Assembly (NCBI RefSeq): GCF_003096635.1
Contig: NZ_QEKV01000002.1
Span: forward strand, 219,388-283,387
Direction: 5' to 3'
From: Ezakiella coagulans
Lineage (GTDB): Bacteria > Bacillota > Clostridia > Tissierellales > Peptoniphilaceae
DNA length: 64,000 bases
Shown: positions 24,044-33,163 of the stretch, piece after piece
Layout of the letters: each line of letters begins with the position of its first letter
Numbering within the stretch: position 1 is the first letter of the stretch
The notes under the pieces: model-generated
Databases searched by the model: none
The model's input: the letters and a program-made list of their open reading frames with translations, nothing else
Told to the model about the DNA's origin: nothing
Position numbers and translations under genes: made by a program

Positions 24044-25345
24044 TTACTTTATTAATTTTAAAATTTCTCCAACGAGATAGAGCGAGCCGAAGATGAGAAT
24101 CGTGTCATCTTTGTCGGCGAGTTCTTTGGATTTTTCTAAAGCGTCTTTTAGGTTATAAAAAGAGTAGTCGGCACTCGTTTCTTTTTTCAGTGTTTCAGGG
24201 TCCAAAGCTTTGCTGTCGTTGTTTGTTGTGACGATTAAGATGTCCGAATTTTTTCGAACTATCGGTGCAATATGCTCGTGATCTTTTCTCGACATTATCG
24301 CAAAAACTGTGATTAGTTTTTTGTGATTTATCTTGGAAACAGATTTGAAAAGTTTTTCAATAGCGTCGATGTTGTGTGCACCGTCCAAAATCGTCAGTGG
24401 TTCACGTCCGATGACTTCGGTCCTTCCAATCCACGATGCGGTGTTTAAAGCTTCTACAATTCTGTCGTTGTCATATTCTATTTTAAGTTCTTTTAAAATA
24501 GTCACTATTGCGGCAAATGCAAGCGCATAGTTTTCGCCGCGAAAAACGCCGAATTGTTTCGGATTTATTTTTATCTCGCGGGCCAAAAATTTTACGCCAA
24601 ATTCTCCCGACACCGGAATCATTTCTTTTTCCACAATTTTTCCGCCGACGGTGAACTCAAAATTGCTCGAAGTGTAAAGAGTTGTGTTTGTTTTTTCTTT
24701 TTCTTCAGACAGTGCTTTTAATGCATCTCCGGTGTTTAATGTGATGGTTTTTGTACCGTTCATTATGCCGGATTTGTTTTGCGCAATTTTATAAATAGTG
24801 TCGCCGAGATAGTCGCTGTGGTCGATTGAAATCGAAGTTATAACTTGAAGGATTGATGATTCGAGAGCCTTTGTGGCATCGGTTCTACCGCCGACACCCG
24901 CTTCAACAACGAGTATGTCTTCGTTCTTCATCTCGAAATAAATCATAGCGGCAAGTGTAATCACTTCAAAATATGTGAAATCGCCACAATCAATCTCGTC
25001 TTCGTGGTCCGATACATATTTCACAAGTTTTAAAAAGACTGAATAGTCAATTTCGCCGTCGTTGTCCACAATTCTTTCGGTGTAATTTACAAGATGCGGC
25101 GAAGTGTACATTCCCACTTTTAAACCGAACGATTTAAGAGTTTGAAAAATCGCATTCGAAACTGTGCCTTTGCCGTTTGTGCCGACAATGTTCACAATTT
25201 TTTGTGGTTTTAAATCAAAAAATTCGATTGCAGTTTTCATTCTCGTCAATGTTCTGTCCGGAATGTTTCCGGCTCTGCTCTCGAGTTTTTCTATAATTTC
25301 ATCGGCATTTTTTATGTCGATTGAGTTTAAAATTTCGTTATTCAT
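24044..25345 (-). CDS. folC: Folylpolyglutamate synthase/dihydrofolate synthase paralog 2
   Basis: This 433-residue FolC has the P-loop VGTNGKGTVSN (54-64), the canonical substrate-loop motif TSPHLVNYTERI, EAGVGGRTDAT and LDGAHNIDAIEKL. Compared with paralog 1 at 3154-4428 it keeps the standard SPHL and ERI residues, so it is the better candidate for the normal FolC reaction. It starts 1 nt after the yitT2 stop (TAATATG) with no strong ribosome binding site at normal spacing, which points to translational coupling. Two FolC genes in one 22-kb stretch are unusual. Confidence 0.92.
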   Translation of the reverse strand: MNNEILNSIDIKNADEIIEKLESRAGNIPDRTLTRMKTAIEFFDLKPQKIVNIVGTNGKGTVSNAIFQTLKSFGLKVGMYTSPHLVNYTERIVDNDGEIDYSVFLKLVKYVSDHEDEIDCGDFTYFEVITLAAMIYFEMKNEDILVVEAGVGGRTDATKALESSILQVITSISIDHSDYLGDTIYKIAQNKSGIMNGTKTITLNTGDALKALSEEKEKTNTTLYTSSNFEFTVGGKIVEKEMIPVSGEFGVKFLAREIKINPKQFGVFRGENYALAFAAIVTILKELKIEYDNDRIVEALNTASWIGRTEVIGREPLTILDGAHNIDAIEKLFKSVSKINHKKLITVFAIMSRKDHEHIAPIVRKNSDILIVTTNNDSKALDPETLKKETSADYSFYNLKDALEKSKELADKDDTILIFGSLYLVGEILKLIK

Positions 25346-25346
25346 A

Positions 25347-26228
25347 TTAATCGAGGAATCTTCTCCATTTTTCTCCTAAAATCTCGCTTGCACTTGAAAC
25401 GATTACAAATGCACGACTGTCGATTCTATAGACATATTCTTTTAGTTTCATATATTCACGGTTGCTTATACATGTAACGATGAGTGTATTTTCCTTTTTC
25501 GAATAAGCACCAACGTAAGGAATAAGGTTTGCTGTTCTGTCGAGCTCATTTACAATATAATCTGAGATTTCTTTGTGTTTGAGCGAGTTTATGAAAACAA
25601 ATCTGCTTGTGTTCATACCGCTTATCGTGACACTGACCATAACGCTGTTTACTATGATGCCTATTACACTATATAAAAAGATTTCAATTCCGAATGCATT
25701 TGCAGCTGCAAGAACGATTAAAGCATCCGTGATGAGACAACCGGCACCAAGGTCGAGACCGAAAAACTTCTGTAAAATCTTTGCAATGATGTCCGTGCCT
25801 CCGGTTGAGGTGTATTGGTTTAAAACTATTCCAACGCCTACTCCTTGAAGCATTGTTCCCATAATTGTATTTAAAAGTAAATCATCTGTTAGTGGATTTG
25901 TGACGGGTAAAAAATATTCCATAAGCCAAACTGCACCGGAGAGGGCAGCGGTTACTAAAACCGTTTTTATGCCGAATTCTTTTCCGATAATCATGAAACC
26001 TACAGCAAAAAGTATAATATTTAATAGTGCAAAAATAGGTCCGTAATCAAGTGGAATATAGTGACTGAGAACAACTGCAAGTCCGCTGGCTCCACCGGTT
26101 GAAAGATTTGATGGAACCAAGAAAAAGTGTATACCACTTGCAACCATTAAAACTCCAAGTCCAATTAGTAATACTTCCGTAAAAGTGGTTTTGTGTTTGA
26201 TTTTATCAACACTGATGTCTCTATCCAT
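25347..26228 (-). CDS. YitT family membrane protein (paralog 2)
   Basis: 293 residues with the same plan as the paralog at 9787: five to six helices, HFFLVPSNLSTGGASGLAVV, NQYTSTGGTDIIAKILQKF and a C-terminal DUF2179 domain. GGAGGTATGGT precedes the ATG. It is first in an operon with folC2, while the other paralog follows the gcv operon; both therefore adjoin folate-linked genes, which might hint at function, but no substrate is established for this family. Confidence 0.88.
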   Translation of the reverse strand: MDRDISVDKIKHKTTFTEVLLIGLGVLMVASGIHFFLVPSNLSTGGASGLAVVLSHYIPLDYGPIFALLNIILFAVGFMIIGKEFGIKTVLVTAALSGAVWLMEYFLPVTNPLTDDLLLNTIMGTMLQGVGVGIVLNQYTSTGGTDIIAKILQKFFGLDLGAGCLITDALIVLAAANAFGIEIFLYSVIGIIVNSVMVSVTISGMNTSRFVFINSLKHKEISDYIVNELDRTANLIPYVGAYSKKENTLIVTCISNREYMKLKEYVYRIDSRAFVIVSSASEILGEKWRRFLD

Positions 26229-26253
26229 ACCATACCTCCAATAAAAAATTACA

Positions 26254-26267
26254 TCTCGATATCGAGA
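26254..26267. promoter_or_regulatory. Palindromic operator candidate upstream of yitT2
   Basis: TCTCGATATCGAGA is a perfect 14-bp palindrome about 20 nt downstream of the predicted minus-strand transcription start. It lies within a larger CATCTCG...CGAGATG inverted repeat (26252-26258 and 26269-26275). It may bind a dimeric repressor or form a leader hairpin. Confidence 0.5.
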
Positions 26268-26293
26268 CCGAGATGCTTCTATATCTATTTTAT

Positions 26294-26321
26294 ATTATAT
26301 CATAAAAAGCGTGTTTTTCAA
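26294..26321 (-). promoter_or_regulatory. Promoter of the yitT2-folC2 operon
   Basis: On the minus strand TTGAAA (26321-26316), a 16-nt spacer and TATAAT (26299-26294). Both hexamers are near consensus. Confidence 0.7.
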
Positions 26322-26325
26322 GAGT

Positions 26326-26892
26326 TTAAACAACAAACAACGACTCGTCGGCGCTCTTTTCAATCGAAATGAGTTCCATTGTTAGAGTTTCATTTTTTGT
26401 TTGCAATTTGACCTCAACGAGTTTGTCGTTTTTAAACTTATACTCATAAATGTCGTCATCTTTTTCAAATTTTTCAACTGTTATGTCACCATCCGTTGAA
26501 ATTTCCGGATTGGTTTTTCTAAAGAGAAGTATACCTGTAAAAATTCTTCGAAGATCATCACCTTGATCGGAACCTTTTTTTATATAGTCTTTTTTTACCG
26601 CTCCAGATTCGTCGATGGAGTAGAGAGTGCGTTCGTCGTCGAAGCTTCTAAGTCCGATTGTTCCGTCGCTTTTATATGCGGCTCTTGCAAAATGCGAGCC
26701 TTTCTTTGAAAAAATAAACTTATTTGGTTCGCCGTCGTTTTTTGAAATATTAACTGTAATAGTGTAGTCCGAGTCGAAGTTGTTATCATTTAAGAATTTT
26801 GTATAATTGGAATCAATATCAGGCTTTGAAATTATTGAATTTGCACACCCTGTAAAAATTAAAAGAATAATTAATAAAACGAATTTTTTCAT
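26326..26892 (-). CDS. Lipoprotein of unknown function
   Basis: 188 residues. The N-terminus MKKFVLLIILLIFTGCANS is a lipoprotein signal with lipobox IFTGC, so the mature protein is anchored outside the membrane at the Cys. The rest is charged and hydrophilic with alternating beta-type stretches, and no domain is recognisable. GGAGGTTTT precedes the ATG. A terminator from the aminopeptidase gene lies just upstream, so it may have its own promoter. Confidence 0.75.
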   Translation of the reverse strand: MKKFVLLIILLIFTGCANSIISKPDIDSNYTKFLNDNNFDSDYTITVNISKNDGEPNKFIFSKKGSHFARAAYKSDGTIGLRSFDDERTLYSIDESGAVKKDYIKKGSDQGDDLRRIFTGILLFRKTNPEISTDGDITVEKFEKDDDIYEYKFKNDKLVEVKLQTKNETLTMELISIEKSADESLFVV

Positions 26893-26913
26893 AAAACCTC
26901 CACAAAAGTTTCA

Positions 26914-26940
26914 AAGAAAAAGCCCACATAAGTGAGCTTT
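26914..26940 (-). terminator. Terminator of the M18 aminopeptidase gene
   Basis: On the minus strand AAAGCTCAC (26940-26932) pairs with GTGGGCTTT (26927-26919), one G-U, followed by TTTCTTTG. Confidence 0.75.
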
Positions 26941-26953
26941 ATCAGTCTTTAAA

Positions 26954-28207
26954 TTATTTTGAAAGTAAAACTTCCATTATTTTCATCATGTCTTCCTGAT
27001 CTTTAATGCCACCTGTTTCAACAGCACTGTGCATGCCCCAAAGCGGATTTCCGACATCGACGATAGGAATATCGATTTTTGAAGTTGTGATTGATGCAAT
27101 TGTTGAACCGCCGCGTTTGTCGCTTCTGTTGTGGAATGTTTGTGTTTCAACTCCTGCTTCGTTTGCAAGTTCTTTAAATACTGCGATTGAAACTGCATCG
27201 GATGTATATGCACCGTTTGCAGCAATTTTTATAACAGGACCTTTTCCAATGAGAGGTCTGTTTGTCGGATCTGCATAGTTTTGATAATTAGGATGGAAAG
27301 CGTGAGCTTCATCGCTGCTGATCATAAATGAATTTGAAAGAGCGATGCGATAGTCTTCGTATGTTCCACCCATTGAAACAACAATTCTTAAAAGTGTGTC
27401 GCGAAGGAACGGTGAGAAAGCACCTTGTTTTGTCATTGAACCGATTTCTTCGTTGTCACCGACATAAGCGACAGCTGTCATTTCGCCTGCTTTTGCATTT
27501 ATAAGAGACATTATATTTGCATAAGCCATTGCGAGGTTGTCGAGTCTTCCACTCATCAAAAATTCGTCGTTAACTCCGACAACATGTGCTTTTTCACACG
27601 ATACTACATAAAGTTCGTGTGAAAGAATTTCTGCACCGATTTCTTTTTCAATTGATTTTATAAGATCAAAATCTCCATCCATTGTGCAAACCGGAAGGGT
27701 GTTTTCTTGAGGATTTATCTCAACACCTTTGTTTGCTTCTCTGTTCATGTGAATTGCAACTGACGGAATAAAAATCATGCCGTCTTTGCCTTTATAGTGA
27801 ATAGTTTTTGGTTTAAGAGCCGACTCTCCTTTAACAGTTACTTTTCCTTCTACTGTAAGAGGCCTGTCAAACCAAGTTCCGAGCAGTGCACCGCCATAAA
27901 CTTCCGTGTTTAAACAAACTGCGGACGCACGTTTCATTGTCGGATTTTGCTTAATTCTAAAGCATGGGGAATCACTGTGGCTTCCAACAAGCGAGAAACC
28001 TTTTTTGATGTCATGTCCGAGTCTAAATGCCATGATTGAAGATTCGTTTTTCGTAATAAAATACTTTCCACCACCTTCGAGATTCCATTTTTCATTTTCC
28101 TTAATTGCTTTGAACCCAGCTGATTCGAGTTCCTTTTTTAAGTTCTCAACTGCACTCATATTTAATCTTGACGAATCAAGAAAATTCATAAAATGTTTTA
28201 AATCCAT
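26954..28207 (-). CDS. M18 family aminopeptidase
   Basis: This 417-residue cytoplasmic metallopeptidase removes N-terminal residues from peptides. Zinc-site motifs are LVGSHSDSPCFRIK, GDNEEIGS, SSDEAHAFHPNY and VDVGNPLWGMHSAVE. I place the start at ATG 28207. An upstream in-frame ATG at 28222 contains the GGAGGT ribosome binding site and lies at the predicted transcription start, so it cannot be used. A -10 TATAAT (28234-28229) gives a very short leader. Likely part of amino-acid and peptide catabolism. Confidence 0.93.
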   Translation of the reverse strand: MDLKHFMNFLDSSRLNMSAVENLKKELESAGFKAIKENEKWNLEGGGKYFITKNESSIMAFRLGHDIKKGFSLVGSHSDSPCFRIKQNPTMKRASAVCLNTEVYGGALLGTWFDRPLTVEGKVTVKGESALKPKTIHYKGKDGMIFIPSVAIHMNREANKGVEINPQENTLPVCTMDGDFDLIKSIEKEIGAEILSHELYVVSCEKAHVVGVNDEFLMSGRLDNLAMAYANIMSLINAKAGEMTAVAYVGDNEEIGSMTKQGAFSPFLRDTLLRIVVSMGGTYEDYRIALSNSFMISSDEAHAFHPNYQNYADPTNRPLIGKGPVIKIAANGAYTSDAVSIAVFKELANEAGVETQTFHNRSDKRGGSTIASITTSKIDIPIVDVGNPLWGMHSAVETGGIKDQEDMMKIMEVLLSK

Positions 28208-28311
28208 TCTACATACCTCCATAAAAATATTATAACATATTCATGGAAATAATTCTTTAAATATTGGATAAAAAATAAAGTAAGTTATTAAAAAGCTGTA
28301 ACATTTTTAGG

Positions 28312-28340
28312 TTGAAGAAAATTATAATAAATGATAATAT
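28312..28340 (+). promoter_or_regulatory. Promoter of the flippase-hem operon
   Basis: TTGAAG (28312-28317), a 17-nt spacer and TAATAT (28335-28340) lie 17 nt before the first gene of the cluster. No terminator is visible between the genes from 28357 to 34904, so this may drive all seven. Confidence 0.55.
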
Positions 28341-28356
28341 AGAATAGAGGTGTGAA

Positions 28357-29352
28357 ATGTCAAAAAAATATACCGGATTCATAGTCGCACTGACATTTTT
28401 AATGTTGGTTGTCGGGATATATTTTCTCGATGGACCGGATGCTATAAAAAACGTAATTTCAAATGTAAATATCATAACAATTAGGACTGTAATAGTTATG
28501 ATGATTATATACTGGTTAATGCAAACTCTTATCACAAAGGAAATCGCAAACAATGTCGGACAGAATTTGTCTTTTAGACAGGCTTTGAAAACCTTTATGA
28601 TTGGAGAATTTTTTAGTGCAATCACACCGCTCGCAACGGGTGGTCAACCTATGCAAGTTATTTACTTAAATAAAAAGGGCATCACTAGTGGAAGAGCAAC
28701 CTCGATTTTGGGAATTCAACTTTTTTTCTATCATATAGGAAGAATGATTATGACTTTGCTACTTACTTTTTGCTTCACTTCATTTTTTTATACCGGCGGT
28801 CATCCGTTTACTGTATTTATTGTGGTTGGAATTTTGATAAATATGGGACTTGCGATTTTCATGCTCATCGCAGCATATAAACCTGAGAAATTATTAAAAT
28901 TCTCAACAGCTATAGTAAATTTTTTGTCAAGGATTAAACTTGTAAAGAATAAAGATAAGATGATCAGGCGACTACAAGAAGAAGTGAGCATGTTTTACAA
29001 CTCGATCAAAGATTTCCGTGGACAGGAGTTCAAAGTTTATATTATTTTAATTTTGCAAAACATAATTTCGTTTGTGTTTTATTATGGAGTCAGTTATTTT
29101 GTTTTTCTTTCGTTTGATGTGAAAATTGATTCATTCCTTCTTTGTGTCGCGGCTCAAACAACGATTGCACTTGTTAGTGCATACATTCCGATGCCGGGTG
29201 GAAGCGTCGGGGCAGAGGGAATATTTTATCTTATATACAGTCAAATTGTGCCTGAAGGGGCACCGATATTGATGGCGATTTTACTTTGGAGACTTATTTC
29301 TTATTACTTTACAATAATCGCATCATTTCCTTTTACACTCAATCTAAAATAG
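28357..29352 (+). CDS. Lysylphosphatidylglycerol synthase-type transmembrane (flippase) protein
   Basis: This 331-residue membrane protein of about eight helices matches the flippase half of MprF-type proteins (LPG synthase TM region) without the aminoacyl-transferase domain. PLATGGQPMQ (about 85-95) and PMPGGSVGAEGIFYL near the C-terminus are its conserved loops. Such stand-alone proteins are thought to move lipids or other amphipaths across the membrane, with substrate usually unknown. It is 13 nt upstream of hemA and probably co-transcribed, though no functional link is evident. Confidence 0.85.
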   Translation: MSKKYTGFIVALTFLMLVVGIYFLDGPDAIKNVISNVNIITIRTVIVMMIIYWLMQTLITKEIANNVGQNLSFRQALKTFMIGEFFSAITPLATGGQPMQVIYLNKKGITSGRATSILGIQLFFYHIGRMIMTLLLTFCFTSFFYTGGHPFTVFIVVGILINMGLAIFMLIAAYKPEKLLKFSTAIVNFLSRIKLVKNKDKMIRRLQEEVSMFYNSIKDFRGQEFKVYIILILQNIISFVFYYGVSYFVFLSFDVKIDSFLLCVAAQTTIALVSAYIPMPGGSVGAEGIFYLIYSQIVPEGAPILMAILLWRLISYYFTIIASFPFTLNLK

Positions 29353-29365
29353 TTTGGAGAAATAT

Positions 29366-30592
29366 ATGGAATTTTTTGTTATTGGAATAAATCATCACAA
29401 GACGCCTATTGAAATAAGAGAGCGTCTTTCTTTCAGAGATACGGATATAATTGAATTTACCGAAAAGTTTGCTTTTACAAAGAACAGTGAAATTGTAATT
29501 TTGTCAACTTGCAACAGGTCCGAGATTTATATTTATTCGGACAACATTACAAAGGATGAGCTTTGGAACTATATCGAAAAATATTTCAAGACAAAAATTG
29601 ATGAGGAGTACAGATTCTACAAAATGGGAACGGAAGCACTTCGCCATCTATTTTATGTTGCGATTGGTCTTGACTCGATGGTAGTGGGCGAAGATCAAAT
29701 TCAAGGGCAAGTTATAAATGCCTATGAAACTGCAAAACAACTTGGTGGAGCGAAAAAATTTTTAAATAAAGTTATGCGTGAAGTTATTTCGTTCTCAAAA
29801 TATGTAAAAACCACTTCGCGTGCTTCGGACATGCCGTCTTCAACAGCGTATTTGGGAATAAGAATGATTGAAGATAAGATTCAGCTTTTAAATAAAAAGG
29901 CTTTAATAATCGGCATCGGTCAAATGGGTATGCTTGCATACAAGTACTTAGCGGAAAGAGGTGCTGATATCTCGATTGCAAACCGAACATATGAGAACTC
30001 GTTGAAATTTAAAGGTGAAAATGAAGATATAAATATAATTTTATACAGTGATGTGAATAAATACATTAGAGAGTGCGAAGTGGTTGTAGTTGCAACGGCA
30101 TCACCGCATACAATTTTAGACGAAGGGGATTTTATTCATTCATCTAAGAAGACTTATGTACTTGATTTATCAGTGCCGAGAGGAGTAGACAAAAATGCAG
30201 GCGATCTGCCAAATATAGAACTCTATGACATCGACTCAATAAATATGGTTGCGAAGGAAAATTTGAAAGAGAAAGAGAAGATTCTGAAGGCGTATGCTCC
30301 TGAGATTGAAGACAAAATTGAAGAGATTTTAACTTGGGAAGAAAATACGAGAATGGACCCGGTTTTCAACAGTGCACAAAATTATATCGAAAGGCTTGCA
30401 AACGACACTGTTTCATATATAAAGGCAAAGACCAATCTTTCGAGCCATGAGCTTAGAAAAGTCGAAAAAATTGTGAGATATTCAATAAATAAGGCATCGA
30501 GGGAGCCACTTATTTACGCAAAAGAGATGGAGCCGTCAAAGATGAAGGACGATGTTATAAAGTTTTTTGAGGAGATATACAATGAAGATTAA
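29366..30592 (+). CDS. hemA: Glutamyl-tRNA reductase
   Basis: This 408-residue enzyme reduces glutamyl-tRNA to glutamate-1-semialdehyde, the entry to C5 tetrapyrrole synthesis. GINHHKTPIEIRERLSF, the catalytic Cys in LSTCNRSEIY, the His in EALRHLF and GLDSMVVGEDQIQGQV are all intact, followed by a nucleotide-binding domain (IGIGQMG) and a dimerisation helix. ATG 29366 has TTGGAGA in front; the upstream in-frame TTG is part of that site. It overlaps hemC by 11 nt. Confidence 0.97.
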   Translation: MEFFVIGINHHKTPIEIRERLSFRDTDIIEFTEKFAFTKNSEIVILSTCNRSEIYIYSDNITKDELWNYIEKYFKTKIDEEYRFYKMGTEALRHLFYVAIGLDSMVVGEDQIQGQVINAYETAKQLGGAKKFLNKVMREVISFSKYVKTTSRASDMPSSTAYLGIRMIEDKIQLLNKKALIIGIGQMGMLAYKYLAERGADISIANRTYENSLKFKGENEDINIILYSDVNKYIRECEVVVVATASPHTILDEGDFIHSSKKTYVLDLSVPRGVDKNAGDLPNIELYDIDSINMVAKENLKEKEKILKAYAPEIEDKIEEILTWEENTRMDPVFNSAQNYIERLANDTVSYIKAKTNLSSHELRKVEKIVRYSINKASREPLIYAKEMEPSKMKDDVIKFFEEIYNED

Positions 30593-31478
30593 AATAGGCA
30601 CGAGAGGAAGCAAGCTCGCTCTGACTCAGACAAATATGGTTAAAAATATGATTGAAGAAGCGAATCCGAATGTTTCATGCGAAATTGTTGTTATAAAAAC
30701 AAAGGGCGATGTTGACTTAAAAAATCCTATTCACAAAGTGGGAAAGGGAGTTTTTGTAAAAGAGATTGAAGACTCGCTTCTTAGAGGGGACATTGATTTG
30801 GCGGTGCATTCTATGAAGGATATGCCGAGCGACGAAACTGAAGGACTTATGTTTTTTGACCCGCCTAAAGCTGAGGACGCAAGAGATGTGCTTATTTCTT
30901 CAAGAAAAATAGAAAAGTTGTCGGAGCTTTGCTCAGGCATTGTTGGAACCGGATCGCTTCGAAGAAAACTGCAAATTGAAACAATTTGTCCAAATATTTC
31001 CACAACTTCGATCAGGGGAAATATTGAAACGAGAATGTCCAAAGTCGGTGAAGAGGGAATTATCGGAGTTGTGCTTGCATATGCCGGAATTTTAAGAGGG
31101 GGCTACGGCGACAAAGTTTCTTATGTGTTCGATAAATCAGAGATTGTACCGTCACCTTGTCAGGGGATTTTGGCAATTCAAGGCAGAAAAAATGATGAAA
31201 AAATTCTTGAGATAATTTCGAAAATAAGAGACGAGGAAACGACTGTTCGGATGAATATTGAAAGGGCGTTTCAACGTGAACTGAATGCGGGCTGCCACAG
31301 TCCGATGGGGTTCAACGCCGAGGTCGATTTAAAAACAGGTGAGGCAATTTTAAGAGCGTGTTTCGGAGATGAATCGAAAAATATTCTTTTAAAAAAGAGT
31401 GTATGTGTGAAAATTTCAGAAGCGGAAGAAGCAGCAAAAAATATTGCACGGGAGTTTAAAGATGCAATTGGAAAATAG
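30582..31478 (+). CDS. hemC: Hydroxymethylbilane synthase (porphobilinogen deaminase)
   Basis: 298 residues joining four porphobilinogens into hydroxymethylbilane. IGTRGSKLALTQT, VHSMKDMPSD, GTGSLRRKLQ and the cofactor-binding Cys in LNAGCHSPMG are present. Start chosen at ATG 30582 with GAGGAG 7 nt upstream; a start 15 nt earlier would lie over that site. It overlaps hemA by 11 nt and hemD by 17 nt. Confidence 0.96.
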   Translation: MKIKIGTRGSKLALTQTNMVKNMIEEANPNVSCEIVVIKTKGDVDLKNPIHKVGKGVFVKEIEDSLLRGDIDLAVHSMKDMPSDETEGLMFFDPPKAEDARDVLISSRKIEKLSELCSGIVGTGSLRRKLQIETICPNISTTSIRGNIETRMSKVGEEGIIGVVLAYAGILRGGYGDKVSYVFDKSEIVPSPCQGILAIQGRKNDEKILEIISKIRDEETTVRMNIERAFQRELNAGCHSPMGFNAEVDLKTGEAILRACFGDESKNILLKKSVCVKISEAEEAAKNIAREFKDAIGK

Positions 31479-32223
31479 CTCGAAAAGAAAATTTGTGGTC
31501 ACGAGAAATCGCGAAAAATCTTCAAGACTTGCATCGGGTTTAAGAAAACTTGGGGTGGAAGTTTTTGAAATCCCGACAATTGAAATTGTTCCGATAAATG
31601 AGGCTGAGTTAAAAAAATGTGTGGAAGATTTTTCATTCACGCATTTGGTTTTTCACTCACAAAATGCAATAAAGATTTTTATGGATGAATTTTTAAAAAA
31701 GCAAGATTTGTCTGAATTAAAAAATGTGAAAATATATGTGGTCGGAAAGGCGACAAAAGAGGCGATTGAAAAATACGGCTTAGGCTGTGTCGCACCGAAG
31801 GAGAAGTTCACCGGCGATGAGCTTGTAAAAATAATAAAAGAGGACGGTTTTAAAGAGCGAAAAATCTTTTTGCCGCACTCAAGGCTCACCCGAAAAGAAC
31901 TTTTGAAAGAGTATAACACGCTTGGGGAATTTCATAACATTCCGATTTACGACAGCGTTATTCCAAAAGAAATTGAAGAATTGCCGGAGGATTTTACAGA
32001 CATAATTTTTACCGCAACTTCAACATTTAAGAATTTTATAAAAATGTACGGCAAAGAAAGTTTGAGTGGAAAAAAGATATTTTCAATAGGACCTATAACA
32101 ACGGACTCGATTCGCGAGTGTGGTCTTAATGTTTATAAGGAGTCGGAATATTCGACTATAGATTCTATAATTGATTGTGTAGAGGAGGACTTAAAAAATG
32201 AGAATGAGAAGAATAAGAAATAA
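31462..32223 (+). CDS. hemD: Uroporphyrinogen-III synthase
   Basis: This 253-residue protein should close and invert ring D to give uroporphyrinogen III. The family is poorly conserved; the identification rests on the two-lobed pattern (VTRNREKSSRLASGLRKLGVEVFEIPTIEI, FHSQNAIKIF, then FTATSTFKNFIKMYG and SIGPITTDSIRECGL) and on its place between hemC and hemB. ATG 31462 lies inside the end of hemC. It is a separate gene rather than the cobA-hemD fusion seen in some clostridia. Confidence 0.88.
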   Translation: MQLENSSKRKFVVTRNREKSSRLASGLRKLGVEVFEIPTIEIVPINEAELKKCVEDFSFTHLVFHSQNAIKIFMDEFLKKQDLSELKNVKIYVVGKATKEAIEKYGLGCVAPKEKFTGDELVKIIKEDGFKERKIFLPHSRLTRKELLKEYNTLGEFHNIPIYDSVIPKEIEELPEDFTDIIFTATSTFKNFIKMYGKESLSGKKIFSIGPITTDSIRECGLNVYKESEYSTIDSIIDCVEEDLKNENEKNKK

Positions 32224-33163
32224 TAAGATTTTAAGGGAAATGACGGAAGAGACAAGTTTAGATGTAAAAGATTTTATTTATCCGCTGTTTGTTGTTGAAG
32301 GTGAAAAGATAAAAAGAGAAATTCCTTCTTTGGTTGATCAATACCACTATTCTGTGGACATGCTTGACGATGAAATCAAAGAGCTTGAGAGACTCGGCAT
32401 AAAAGCGGTCATACTTTTTGGAATACCTGATAAAAAAGACAGCGTCGGAAGCGGTGCATATGATGAAAACGGTATCGTTCAACGTGCTGTAAGAGAAATA
32501 AAAAAGAACCATCCGGACTTTATCGTTATCACTGACGTCTGCATGTGCGAATATACCGACCACGGACACTGCGGCATTCTTGACGACTGCGGATGTGTTA
32601 TAAACGATGAAACTATAAAATATATTGCAAGCACAGCTCTTTCTCATGCAAAGGCGGGTGCAGACATTGTTGCACCATCAGATATGATGGACTTCAGAGT
32701 GAGGGCAATAAGAGAAGCACTTGATGAAAACGGATTTAAAAATGTGCCGATTATGAGTTATGCCGCAAAATATGCATCTGCATATTACGGACCATTTAGA
32801 GATGCTGCAGGCTCCGCACCGAGCTTCGGCGACAGAAAGAGCTATCAAATGGATTTCCACAACTCCGACGAGGCGATGAAGGAAGTGGAACTCGATCTCG
32901 AAGAAGATGCAGATTTTATAATTGTAAAACCGGCACTTGCATATCTCGACATAATTCGTCGCGTTAAGGAAACATTCAACACAAATCTTGTTGTCTACAA
33001 CGTGAGCGGTGAATATGCGATGATTAAAGAAGCGGTAAAGAAGGGGCTTTTAAACGAAAGCATTATTTATGAAAATATGATTGCGATGAAGAGAGCCGGA
33101 GCAAAGCTCATAATCACATATCATGCGAAGGAAATGGCAAGACTATTGAAGGAGAGAGCATAA
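32198..33163 (+). CDS. hemB: Delta-aminolevulinic acid dehydratase (porphobilinogen synthase)
   Basis: 321 residues condensing two aminolevulinates. The zinc-type metal site is visible as DVCMCEYTDHGHCG, and the two active-site lysines lie in MSYAAKYASAYYGPFRD and FIIVKPALAYLD. GAGGAGG precedes the ATG, which lies 26 nt inside hemD. The C-terminal end meets hemL in a TAATG overlap. Confidence 0.97.
   Translation: MRMRRIRNNKILREMTEETSLDVKDFIYPLFVVEGEKIKREIPSLVDQYHYSVDMLDDEIKELERLGIKAVILFGIPDKKDSVGSGAYDENGIVQRAVREIKKNHPDFIVITDVCMCEYTDHGHCGILDDCGCVINDETIKYIASTALSHAKAGADIVAPSDMMDFRVRAIREALDENGFKNVPIMSYAAKYASAYYGPFRDAAGSAPSFGDRKSYQMDFHNSDEAMKEVELDLEEDADFIIVKPALAYLDIIRRVKETFNTNLVVYNVSGEYAMIKEAVKKGLLNESIIYENMIAMKRAGAKLIITYHAKEMARLLKERA

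Noticed and set aside
29354-29365. Longer N-terminus of hemA starting at TTG 29354
   Set aside because: That TTG is part of the TTGGAGA ribosome binding site; family homology begins at ATG 29366.
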